This document shows positions 27,626-35,518 of a stretch of DNA of 64,000 nucleotides, piece after piece. The stretch is from the NCBI RefSeq assembly GCF_012034205.1, contig NZ_JAATEM010000001.1:300502-364501 (forward strand). Direction: 5' to 3'. A program made the translations under genes and the position numbers. Source of the stretch: Streptomyces composti. Lineage in GTDB: Bacteria; Actinomycetota; Actinomycetes; Streptomycetales; Streptomycetaceae. The notes beneath the pieces are model-generated. The model worked only from the letters and a program-made list of their open reading frames with translations. It made no database searches and was not told the DNA's origin. Numbering within the stretch: the first letter of the stretch is position 1; the number at the start of each line of letters is the position of its first letter.

Positions 27626-27720
27626 GCTGGTCAACTCCCTGCACTCGGCCGGAATCCCGGGTGTCCGGTCGCCCGGACACGGGTGTGCGCGGCTCGCCGT
27701 GCCACCGTGCACAGCGACAG

Positions 27721-27760
27721 AGTATGGCACTGAGTGCCACACGTAAAGGCACTGCGTACC
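27721..27760 (-). promoter_or_regulatory. Promoter of the DUF35 gene with paired TetR-type operators
   Basis: A perfect 15-bp palindrome TGGCACTGAGTGCCA (27725-27739) and a second copy GGCACTGCGTACC (27748-27760, 11 of 13 matching), centres about 22 bp apart. On the minus strand the first palindrome lies between a -35-like TTTACG (27742-27747) and a -10-like CATACT (27721-27726), a classic repression position. Confidence 0.7.
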
Positions 27761-27883
27761 CTGAATTGCGCGAACGGGCGCCACACGAGGTGCCCCCGGT
27801 GAGCGAACGGAGGTCGCCTGGCACACCATCGGGTGCCGCACGAGGTCGCCCGCGGCGCGAACGGACGGGGCGACGCTGTGCGC

Positions 27884-28615
27884 TCAGCCGCGTCCCAGGG
27901 TCGTCTCCAGCTCCTGCACCACCCGCCACAGCGGCGTCTCGCGCCGGGCGACGACCACCACCACGTCCTCGGGCAGCTCGCCCGCCGGGGGTGCCGGCAT
28001 CGCGCCGAACGCGGCCTGGACGTGCCGCAGGGCGTGGTCCACCGCGGCCTCCGCGTCGCCCTTGCCGTCCGAACGCAGCCAGGCGCGCAGCGCGTTGTTG
28101 TGCGCCGCCACCACCGCCGCCGCGATCACATCGGCCCGCAGGCCGGCGTCCCGCCGCCCGGCGAAAGGCTCGCGCAGATACCCCGCGAGCGCGCGCTGAT
28201 AGCGCCAGACCACCGACAGCTCGTAGGCGCGCAGCACCGGAACCCGCTTGGTCAGCCGGTAGCGCTGGACGGAGAACTCCGGCTTCTCGGCGTACATGCG
28301 CAGCACCAGCCGGGCCGCGTCGCACACCCGCCGCACCGGATCGTCCTCGTCCGTGCTCGCCTCGAGGAAGGCGGTCATGTCGGCGAGGCAGCGCTCGTGG
28401 TCCGGGAAGACCACGTCCTCCTTGGACGGGAAGTACCGGAAGAACGACCGGCGTCCGACCCCGGCGAGCGCCACGATGTCGTCGACGGTCGTCTCCTCGT
28501 AGCCCCGCTCCAGGAACAGCCGGAACGCCGCCGCGATCAGCGCGTCGCGCATCGGGGGCCTGCCCGGCCGGCCGGCCCTGTCGTCGCGGCCGGGAGCCGC
28601 ACTGCTGGAGCTCAT
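27884..28615 (-). CDS. TetR-family transcriptional regulator
   Basis: A 243-residue regulator. The N-terminal helix-turn-helix (about 20-68) contains MRDALIAAAFRLFLERGYEE, VDDIVALAGVGRRSFFRYF and PSKEDVVF. The C-terminal ligand domain is helical and unrecognised. Probable operators lie before this gene (28647-28683) and before the DUF35 gene (27725-27760), which suggests autoregulation. The ATG has no RBS but a TANNNT box seven bases upstream. Confidence 0.88.
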   Translation of the reverse strand: MSSSSAAPGRDDRAGRPGRPPMRDALIAAAFRLFLERGYEETTVDDIVALAGVGRRSFFRYFPSKEDVVFPDHERCLADMTAFLEASTDEDDPVRRVCDAARLVLRMYAEKPEFSVQRYRLTKRVPVLRAYELSVVWRYQRALAGYLREPFAGRRDAGLRADVIAAAVVAAHNNALRAWLRSDGKGDAEAAVDHALRHVQAAFGAMPAPPAGELPEDVVVVVARRETPLWRVVQELETTLGRG

Positions 28616-28622
28616 GAACGGG

Positions 28623-28628
28623 AACGTA
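28623..28628 (-). promoter_or_regulatory. TANNNT box of the TetR gene (leaderless)
   Basis: On the minus strand TACGTT ends seven bases before the ATG at 28615. Confidence 0.5.
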
Positions 28629-28646
28629 GCATTTGAGAACCGAACA

Positions 28647-28683
28647 TGGCACTCAGTGCACACTCGGCACGGAACTGAGTGCT
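28647..28683. promoter_or_regulatory. Paired TetR-type operators upstream of tetR and the ATP-grasp gene
   Basis: TGGCACTCAGTGCA (28647-28660) and GGAACTGAGTGCT (28671-28683) match the palindrome before the DUF35 gene, with centres about 23 bp apart. They lie just upstream of the TetR -10 box and in the shared region with the divergent gene at 28751. Confidence 0.68.
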
Positions 28684-28750
28684 GTCCGCGATGACCGGCC
28701 GGCGCAACGGGCTCATAGGATCGTGTGACCACCACTGCCGAGGAGCCCGC

Positions 28751-29581
28751 ATGCCGTCCGAGCGTCCCCGCGTCCTGTTCGTGACCGACCTGGCCTACCC
28801 GGCCCGCGGGCGCCGCTACGGCGACGAGGACGTCTTCCTGACCTCGCGGCTGCGCACCCGCTTCGACCTGGCCCTGTGCCATCCGAAGGACGCCGCCGCG
28901 CTGCTCGACGCGTTCGACGCGGTGGTGGTCCGCAACAGCGGCCCGGTCCTGGAGTACCGCGACGCGTACGAGGCCTTCCGTGCCCGGGCCACGGCCACCG
29001 GCACCCCCGTCTACAACCCGCTCACCGGCCGCGGCGACATGGCAGGCAAACAGTACCTGCTCGACCTGACCGCCGAGGGCCATCCGGTCATACCCACCGT
29101 CGACCGGGCGGAGGACCTGCACCGCCTGCCCCCGGCCGAGCGCTATGTCGTCAAGCCCAGGCTCGGCGCCGACTCCATCGGCCTGCGCGTCGTCCCGCCG
29201 GACGAGGTGCCCGTGCTCGTCGACGGCACCGTCCTCGTCCAGCCGCACATCGACTTCGCCTACGAGGTCTCCTTCTACTTCGTCGACGACGCCTTCCAGT
29301 ACGCGCTCCACGCCCCCGACACCGACCGGCGCTGGCAGCTGACCCCGTACGAACCGTCCCGGGCCGACCTGGAGTTCGCCCGGCGGTTCATCGACTGGAA
29401 CACCCTCGAGCACGGCATCCAGCGGGTGGACGCCTGCCGGGCACCCGACGGCGGGCTGCTCCTCGTCGAGCTGGAGGACCTCAACCCCTACCTCTCCCTC
29501 GACGCCCTCGACGAGCAGCGCCGGGACGCCTTCGTGTCCGCCATGACGGCCTCACTGCACCGCTTCCTCGGCGCCCGCTGA
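28751..29581 (+). CDS. ATP-grasp-like protein
   Basis: A 276-residue protein. An N-terminal Rossmann-like part (RVLFVTDLAYPARGRRYGDE, FDAVVVRNSGPV) is followed by an ATP-grasp-like core with YVVKPRLGADSIGLRVV, LVQPHIDFAYEVSFYFVDD and a metal-site-like LLLVELEDLNPYLSLD. ATP-grasp enzymes ligate a carboxylate to a nucleophile; the substrate here is unknown. GAGGAG precedes the ATG. It is divergent from TetR and shares its operator region. Confidence 0.75.
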   Translation: MPSERPRVLFVTDLAYPARGRRYGDEDVFLTSRLRTRFDLALCHPKDAAALLDAFDAVVVRNSGPVLEYRDAYEAFRARATATGTPVYNPLTGRGDMAGKQYLLDLTAEGHPVIPTVDRAEDLHRLPPAERYVVKPRLGADSIGLRVVPPDEVPVLVDGTVLVQPHIDFAYEVSFYFVDDAFQYALHAPDTDRRWQLTPYEPSRADLEFARRFIDWNTLEHGIQRVDACRAPDGGLLLVELEDLNPYLSLDALDEQRRDAFVSAMTASLHRFLGAR

Positions 29582-29725
29582 ACTCGCTTCCCCCGCTGCC
29601 GCCCGGCACCGCCTCGCCCTCCCCTTCTGAACCCTCGCGGCCCCCGGCGCGTATATCTGCGCATCGGGCGGCCCGCCCTCCCCGGACGTGCGGGGCGGCC
29701 CGCCCACGGGAGGAGGAGAGCAGCT

Positions 29726-30400
29726 GTGACGACACCGTCCGAGCCGGGGCCGTCGAACGGCGGACCGCCCCTCGAACCCATCCGCGTCCTGCGCCCGCGC
29801 CGCACCGACGCGCTCGCCGAACTGTTCCGGCAGTTCGAGGAGGACCAGGCCGGCTTCGAGCAGGTGCCACCGCCCGAGGCACCGCCCGGATCAGAGGAGG
29901 AGACCCAGGAGCTGCCGCCCTGCGTACCCGGCGGCGGGCGTCGCCGCGCCCCGCTGGCGGGGCGGCCCGCGCTCGTGCCGGCCGCCATGGTGGTCGCGGC
30001 CGTCGTCGGCTTCGGCGGGGCCGCCCTGCTCATCGGACCGGACACCGGCGACCGTGCCGCCCCCGAGGTTTCGGTCCCCCCGGCCACCGGCGCGCCCGAG
30101 CCGTCCCCGCCGCCCCCGCCGCGGCGCGACACCAGCGGATTCCTCAGCGAGGGCGACACCGGCCCGGAGGTGGTGGAACTGCAGCAGCGGCTGCTGCGCA
30201 TCCCGGACGTCTACCGCGACGGTGCCACCCACGGCCGCTACGACGCCACGCTGACCGCGGCCGTCGCCCGGTTCCAGCTCTGGTACGGCATCCAGGGCGA
30301 CGAGGAGGGCGTCTACGGCGACGACACCCGCCGGGCGCTGGAGTCGCGGACACCGTCCTACGCGGCCGGGTCCGGCACACCGTACCGGGACCCGGCGTGA
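29726..30400 (+). CDS. Membrane-anchored peptidoglycan-binding protein
   Basis: A 224-residue protein. An N-terminal cytoplasmic region of about 80 residues contains PIRVLRPRRTDALAELFRQF. A transmembrane helix (PALVPAAMVVAAVVGFGGAA), a proline-rich linker and a C-terminal PG_binding_1 domain (about 140-205, SEGDTGPEVVELQQRLL) follow. The topology is single-pass with the wall-binding domain outside. RBS GGAGGAGGAG precedes the GTG start. It could tether an inside signal to the wall; this is inferred. Confidence 0.8.
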   Translation: MTTPSEPGPSNGGPPLEPIRVLRPRRTDALAELFRQFEEDQAGFEQVPPPEAPPGSEEETQELPPCVPGGGRRRAPLAGRPALVPAAMVVAAVVGFGGAALLIGPDTGDRAAPEVSVPPATGAPEPSPPPPPRRDTSGFLSEGDTGPEVVELQQRLLRIPDVYRDGATHGRYDATLTAAVARFQLWYGIQGDEEGVYGDDTRRALESRTPSYAAGSGTPYRDPA

Positions 30401-30446
30401 GGGCAGGGGGACCGGCGTACCGACCGGCAGGGAACCGGCGCGCTGC

Positions 30447-32834
30447 TCAGCCGTGCCGCTCGTGCGGCACCTGGATGTCCAGGACGCAGACGTCGTCGCG
30501 GCGCTCGTCCTGCAGCATCGTGTCGAGCAGGCGGCCCAGCGACCCCGGTTCGTCCCCGAGGTCGGAGGCCACGGCGCGGGCGAGCCGGTCCAGGCCCCTG
30601 TCGAGGTTCTCCGGGGGCCGCTCCACCAGCCCGTCCGTGTACAGCAGCAACCGGTCGCCCGGCCGGAGCCGGAAGCGTGCCTCCTCGTAGGGCGGTGCCG
30701 CGGTGGCGCCGAGCAGCATGCCACGGGGGCGGGGCAGATAGGTCGCCTCCCCGTCGCGCAGCAGCAGCGGCGGCGTGTGCCCGGCCTGGGCCCAGGTCAG
30801 CGTGCGGTCGGCGGGCTGGTACCGGGCCAGGATCATGGTGGCGGTGCCGTGGCTGTCCCGGGAGTGCAGCAGCAGGGTGTTGAGGCGGGCCAGTGCACCG
30901 GTCAGGGAGGAGCCGGTGATCACCATGCCCTTGGTGGTGAACCGCAGCTGCGCCATGTTCGCTACGGCGCCGACACCGTGCCCGGCGACGTCGCCGATGA
31001 CGAACAGCGCGTCCCCGTCGGGCAGTTCTATGGCGCTGAACCAGTCGCCGCCCACGGAGATGCCCGCCTGCGCGGGCAGGTAGGCCACCTCGACATGCAG
31101 GCCGGACATGCCGACCGGCCGCCCGGGCAGCGGCAGCAGGGCGTTCTGCAGATGGGCGACCAGGCTGCGTTCGGCCTGCAGCACGTCGTGCTGGGTGAGG
31201 ATGGCCCGTTCGCTCTCCACCAGGGCGAGTTCGGCGCGGCGCCGTTCGGAGACGTCCTGCACGAAGCCGTGCACCTCGACGGGAGAGCCGTCCATGCCGG
31301 GCACCGCCTCGGCGACCAGCCGCAGATGCCGCAGTCCGCGCGGGGTGCGGACCCGGAACGGGGCGTCGAAGGACTCGCCCTGCTGCAGCAGCCGCTCGAC
31401 GGCCCGGGCCAGCCTGGCCCGGTCGCCGTTCAGGGCGAGCGGGGGAAGGTCCTCGAGCGGGAGGGGACCGAGCGAGGGATCGCGGTCGAGGATGGTGAAG
31501 ACCTGCGAGGACCAGGACACCGCCGAGGTGGTGAGGTTCCAGTGCGCCCAGCCCAGGCTGCCCAGCCGCTGCAGGTCGGCCAGCCGCTGCTCCTGCCGGT
31601 CGGAGGAGGCGTGGCGGATCCAGGTGAACAGCAGGGCGTCGCCGAGCCGGGTCACCCGTACCGAGTAGGTGGACAGTTCCGGTACACCGTCCACCAGTTC
31701 CTCGTGCGCGAAGGGCTTGCCGTCGTACGGCTCGCCGGTGGCCAGCGCGCGCAGGCACCCCGGCCACAGTGACGCGTCGGGCAGGTCGTCCCGGTACTCG
31801 CGCAGCCGCCGCCCGGTGGGCTCGCCGCCGGTGCCGCACAGCAGTCCCGCGGCCTGCGCGGTCACCGCGTCGATCCGCAGGTCCTCCACCTCCCCGGCGG
31901 GTCCGCGCACCGGGGTCAGCAGCATCGCGGGCACCGGCAGCGCCTCGAACAGCGCCGTCACGGCGCTGGTGAGCCCCTCGGCCGGGTCGCGCGGGGTGGC
32001 GAGGGCGAGCAGCCGGCCCGCGCACAGCCGCACCACGCCCCGCAGATGGGCGCGGTCGCGCGGGGTGAACGGCTCCTCGCGCTCGCGCAGCACACCGATG
32101 CAGTACTCGGCGTTCCCGCCCGGCGGCACGGGCAGCCAGGCGCGGGAGCGCCAGCGGCTGGACGGCTCGCCGATGAGCGCGTACCGCTTGCTGTCCTCGG
32201 TGAAGTCCTCCAGCCAGTGCGCCCGGCCGGTCTCGACCGTCCGCACCGGCGCGACACCGCTGAACGGCGGCACCTGGTTCCAGCGGGCCGACAGCGCCTC
32301 GTCGATGCCGGCGTGGCCGAGGAGCTCGAGGTGGCCGGCGGGCCGGCGGACGTAGATCATCACCGCGTCGGCGCCCAGATCCGCCGCGAGGTGCTCGAGC
32401 AGGCAGTCGGCCAGATCCTGCGGGGTCTCGACCCGGACCAGCGCCCGGCCGAGCCGGCTCAGTGCCTCGGCGACGTCGTCGGGCGGCTCGTCGCCCGCGG
32501 GAGAGGCGGGCATGCCGTGCCGGTCGTAGGTCTCCGCGGTGGCCGGGCCGGTGCCGCCGGGCGAGGTGGCGGTCACCTCCCCGAGCGTGATCCAGCACTC
32601 CTCGAGCAACGAGCGGCGGGCGGCCTTGGCCCGCTGGAGCAGCGTCTCTGCCGCGGCGTCCGAGGAGCAGCCGGTGAGGGCCATCACCACGCCCTTGGCG
32701 CGTTCCACGACACCTGACGTCGCCGTCTGCTCGCGCAGGCGGTCCATCTCGGCCCGCTGCCGCGCCACGACCCTGGCGAGTTCCGCCAGGTCGGGTGCGG
32801 CTCCGGACTCGACCTGGGGCATGGGGTCGCTCAC
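30447..32834 (-). CDS. ANTAR-GAF-PAS PP2C phosphatase
   Basis: About 795 residues. An N-terminal ANTAR-like domain (about 8-75, VVERAKGVVMALTGCSSDAA) is followed by a GAF domain (about 105-270), two PAS-like regions (about 280-530) and a C-terminal PP2C domain with VGGDWFSAIEL, GDVAGHGVGA, YTDGLVE and RDDVCVLDIQ. The usual Asp after GGDW(F/Y) is Ser. ANTAR domains normally bind RNA in antiterminators, so an RNA- or dimer-linked role is possible. The start is uncertain: GTG 32834 is preferred (CATGCT six bases upstream); ATG 32852 and ATG 32822 are alternatives. Confidence 0.83.
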   Translation of the reverse strand: MSDPMPQVESGAAPDLAELARVVARQRAEMDRLREQTATSGVVERAKGVVMALTGCSSDAAAETLLQRAKAARRSLLEECWITLGEVTATSPGGTGPATAETYDRHGMPASPAGDEPPDDVAEALSRLGRALVRVETPQDLADCLLEHLAADLGADAVMIYVRRPAGHLELLGHAGIDEALSARWNQVPPFSGVAPVRTVETGRAHWLEDFTEDSKRYALIGEPSSRWRSRAWLPVPPGGNAEYCIGVLREREEPFTPRDRAHLRGVVRLCAGRLLALATPRDPAEGLTSAVTALFEALPVPAMLLTPVRGPAGEVEDLRIDAVTAQAAGLLCGTGGEPTGRRLREYRDDLPDASLWPGCLRALATGEPYDGKPFAHEELVDGVPELSTYSVRVTRLGDALLFTWIRHASSDRQEQRLADLQRLGSLGWAHWNLTTSAVSWSSQVFTILDRDPSLGPLPLEDLPPLALNGDRARLARAVERLLQQGESFDAPFRVRTPRGLRHLRLVAEAVPGMDGSPVEVHGFVQDVSERRRAELALVESERAILTQHDVLQAERSLVAHLQNALLPLPGRPVGMSGLHVEVAYLPAQAGISVGGDWFSAIELPDGDALFVIGDVAGHGVGAVANMAQLRFTTKGMVITGSSLTGALARLNTLLLHSRDSHGTATMILARYQPADRTLTWAQAGHTPPLLLRDGEATYLPRPRGMLLGATAAPPYEEARFRLRPGDRLLLYTDGLVERPPENLDRGLDRLARAVASDLGDEPGSLGRLLDTMLQDERRDDVCVLDIQVPHERHG

Positions 32835-32954
32835 GGGTCGAGCATGGCACACAAATGGCCGTTCGATGACTGCCGCGTGTCCAGGATCCGTGATCAGACG
32901 CAGGTGGCGGGCGGTGCGGCCGCCCGAGGTGCGGTGTGTGCGGCCGGACGCAGG

Positions 32955-33323
32955 TCAGCGGCCCGCCTCCACCAGGGCCTGGGTCACGGCGCGGACGCTG
33001 CGGGCGATGTGCTGCAGCTGCATGACCTCGGCGGCGTAGAGCTTGATGGTGTGCTCGATGGCGCCCTCGTGGAAGCCCATGCGGGGAAGGTCGGCCCGGG
33101 CCGTCTGCAGGGCGGTGCGGGCCACCCGGATCTCCTGTTCGACTTGGAGCTGGGCGTGCCGGGCCAGGAGAACGGGGTTCCTGATGAACGCGGGGTAGCT
33201 CGCGTAGCGAGCCGGCACCAGCTCGCGCAGCCACTTCGCTGCCGAGCGCTCCCAGTCGTAGCTGCCGGGCATCTTGACCTGGCAGGGCCAGTCGGGGCTG
33301 ACTCGCGTGGACGTCACGGGCAT
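32955..33323 (-). CDS. Unknown protein (122 residues)
   Basis: A soluble, mostly helical protein with segments DWERSAAKWLRELVPARYAS, LARHAQLQVEQEIRVARTAL and IEHTIKLYAAEVMQLQHIAR. GGAAG precedes the ATG. No family is recognised. The upstream region is unusually AT rich with stacked palindromes and a plausible promoter, so expression is probably regulated. Confidence 0.7.
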   Translation of the reverse strand: MPVTSTRVSPDWPCQVKMPGSYDWERSAAKWLRELVPARYASYPAFIRNPVLLARHAQLQVEQEIRVARTALQTARADLPRMGFHEGAIEHTIKLYAAEVMQLQHIARSVRAVTQALVEAGR

Positions 33324-33511
33324 GTCTATCGCTTCCGGGTGTGCGGCGTCGTTGGGTGGACGACGGGTTGGGGCGGCCCCGGCCTAGGGGATGACCGGGG
33401 CCGCCACAGGCGGCCGGACAGGGAATGCCCGACCGGACACCCTCGCCCGCCGGAGCGGGTAGGAGCCGGCGGCTTCGGGTGTCTCGCGCGGCTGGGCCGC
33501 GATCCGTGAGC

Positions 33512-33588
33512 AGTATTTATATATGCCGTCCGCTTTGCAAGACGTATGAAAACATTCATGCGCGCTTTGAAGTGGATGGTCCACTTCA
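33512..33588 (-). promoter_or_regulatory. AT-rich promoter with stacked palindromes
   Basis: On the minus strand, TTGCAA (33535-33540) and AATACT (33512-33517) are separated by 17 bp. Upstream lie ATGAA-AACA-TTCAT (33546-33559) and a 9-bp-arm palindrome TGAAGTGGA-TGG-TCCACTTCA (33568-33588). The patch around 33511-33560 is far more AT rich than its surroundings. The rest of the 33324-33681 gap shows no gene. Confidence 0.6.
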
Positions 33589-33681
33589 TGGCTGTCCGCA
33601 GGGGTGACACGGGTCAGGGCCCGGGTCCGGAAGCAGTCCGGGGAGCCTGGTTTTCCGCTCCGTTCCGGGCGCGGGCCGGGA

Positions 33682-34599
33682 TCAGTCCCGGATGAAGAAC
33701 TGGTGCTGGTCGGCGACCTGCTCGTACTCCTCCAGGCGGGCCTGGGTACGCTCCGGATCCGCGTCGGTCATGGCCTGGAGCAGGGCCGCGCACATCACGC
33801 CCGGCGCCGCGTACGAGTCGAACACCAGCCGCGACCCGGTGCCCGTGGCGAAGGTGACGTCGGCCTCGTCCGCGATCGGCCCGAGGGCCAGGTCGGTGAT
33901 CAGCGCGACCTTCAGGCCCGCCCGGCGCGCCACCTGCACCGCCGTGAGCGTCTCGTGCGCGTGCCGCGGCATGGAGAACGCCAGCACCCAGGTGCCGCCC
34001 GCCTCCCGCGACTGCAGCAGCGCGTCGTAGGCGACGCTGCCGCCCAGTGTCACCAGCCGCACATCCGGATGGATGCGCCGGGCCGCGTAGGCGAAGTACT
34101 CGGCCAGGGAGACGGAGATGCGCAGGCCGAGCACGGTCAGCGGGGTCGACTGCGACAGCTGCCTGCCGACCTCGATGACCCGGTCCGCGTCGGCGAAGTC
34201 GCGCCGCAGGTTCTCCAGGTTCTCGATCTCCGCGTCGACCGCCGCCTGCAGCTCGTTGGCCCGGTTCTCCTCGGCCGCGCCGCCGGCGAACGTGCCGAGA
34301 GCGATCGACTGGAGCTTCTCCCGCAGTGCGGGGTAGCCGCTGAAACCGACGGCGGAGGCGAACCGCGTCACCGACGGCTGGCTGACCCCGACCCGGTCCG
34401 CGAGGTCCGTGATCGACAGGAACGCCGCCTCGGTGATGTGCTCGATGAGGTACTGGGCGATGCGCCGCTGACCGGGGGAGAGCCGCGGCCGGTCGAACAG
34501 CGCACGGAGCTGGGAAGTCGGGGACACCTCCGTGTCCTGGCCCGCCTTCCCCGAGGTGATCGCGGATGCCTGTGCGCGTGCCTGCTGCGGCGATGGCAC
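33682..34599 (-). CDS. MurR/RpiR-family transcriptional regulator
   Basis: A 305-residue regulator. An N-terminal HTH_6 domain (about 25-100) contains SITDLADRVGVSQPSVTRF. A C-terminal SIS domain (about 125-275, with LTVLGLRISVSLAEYFAYAA) binds phosphosugars in this family. The GTG at 34599 has AAGGAGG seven bases upstream. A -10-like TATGTT (34632-34637) would give a short leader. GTG 34623 is an alternative start. Targets are unknown. Confidence 0.85.
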   Translation of the reverse strand: MPSPQQARAQASAITSGKAGQDTEVSPTSQLRALFDRPRLSPGQRRIAQYLIEHITEAAFLSITDLADRVGVSQPSVTRFASAVGFSGYPALREKLQSIALGTFAGGAAEENRANELQAAVDAEIENLENLRRDFADADRVIEVGRQLSQSTPLTVLGLRISVSLAEYFAYAARRIHPDVRLVTLGGSVAYDALLQSREAGGTWVLAFSMPRHAHETLTAVQVARRAGLKVALITDLALGPIADEADVTFATGTGSRLVFDSYAAPGVMCAALLQAMTDADPERTQARLEEYEQVADQHQFFIRD

Positions 34600-34796
34600 C
34601 GGTGCGCCTCCTTCGTCTCCCACGAGAGTTCAACATAGCTCACTCACCGTGGCGACCAGCCGTCCCACCGCTGCGTATCCGGCATGCATCGGCGGGGATA
34701 TCCCCGGCTCCGGCGGGAACCCGGCCACCGGCGCAGGGCCGCGAGGCCCGGTTGCAGCCGCAGAACGCCGCACACCGCACCGAAGGAGCGACCGGG

Positions 34797-34970
34797 ATGA
34801 CCGTCCCCGAGGAGAGCCGGCCGAAGACCCGCACCCCCGACGACGCCGGACAGGCGCCGGACACGGAGCGGGCCAGGAACCACGAACAGGACGCCGGCGG
34901 GACCGGCCGCACCCTGCGCGAGGCGCTGGAGGAGGCACAGATCCGCCCCGACGACTTCGAGGACCGCTGA
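34797..34970 (+). CDS. Small hydrophilic protein (57 residues)
   Basis: A highly charged 57-residue protein with an amphipathic end (TGRTLREALEEAQIRPDDF). RBS GAAGGAG lies upstream of the ATG. No transmembrane segment or Cys. Not recognised. It sits 83 bp upstream of the DUF3662 gene and may be co-transcribed with it. Confidence 0.65.
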   Translation: MTVPEESRPKTRTPDDAGQAPDTERARNHEQDAGGTGRTLREALEEAQIRPDDFEDR

Positions 34971-35053
34971 GCTGTCATTCCGTCCGCGGCGCCGAGTCCG
35001 CGGCACCCATGGCACGGCCCGTACCCCGACGACGCGACGGCAGGTGAACCCCG

Positions 35054-35518
35054 ATGAGCGCCCTGAGCGCGCTGGAGCAGGTCCTGGAGAACCGGTGGGA
35101 GGCGGTGCGGGCGAGGCTGCCGGGCCGCGAGCGCGAACCGGTCGGACTGGTGGAGGCGCTGCGGCACGAGTGCGACAGCAACGCCGTGGTCTCACCGGGC
35201 GGCCGGGTGATGGTGCCCAACGCCTACGAGGTGGAACTGGCCGCCCCGCTCCACGAGGAGCCGGGCCGCCGGGCCGGCGGCGTGGGGCAGGTGCTCACCG
35301 ACCACCTGGCCCGGCACGCCGCACAGAAGGGGTACGAGTGGGCGGGCCCGCTCACCGTGCACGTGGTGCGCACCCGCGACCTGCCCGACGGCGGTCACCG
35401 TGTGTCGAGCAGCGTCATGCGGCACGTCAGCGCCGCCGCGTTCCAGCGGGCGGGGCGGCGACGCGGGGCCGGCGCTCCCGAGGGGCACGGGGCGGCGCTC
35501 ACCGCTCACCGCCGGTAG
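35054..35518 (+). CDS. Stand-alone DUF3662 (FhaA N-terminal) domain protein
   Basis: A 154-residue protein matching the N-terminal DUF3662 region of FhaA: an opening helix ALSALEQVLENRWEAV, VEALRHECDSNAVVSPGG, RVMVPNAYEVELAAP, LARHAAQKGYEWAGPLTVHV and HRVSSSVM. The FHA domain that normally follows is absent. In FhaA this region acts in cell-wall/division signalling. The 3' end overlaps the convergent glycosyltransferase gene by 13 bp. Confidence 0.8.
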   Translation: MSALSALEQVLENRWEAVRARLPGREREPVGLVEALRHECDSNAVVSPGGRVMVPNAYEVELAAPLHEEPGRRAGGVGQVLTDHLARHAAQKGYEWAGPLTVHVVRTRDLPDGGHRVSSSVMRHVSAAAFQRAGRRRGAGAPEGHGAALTAHRR

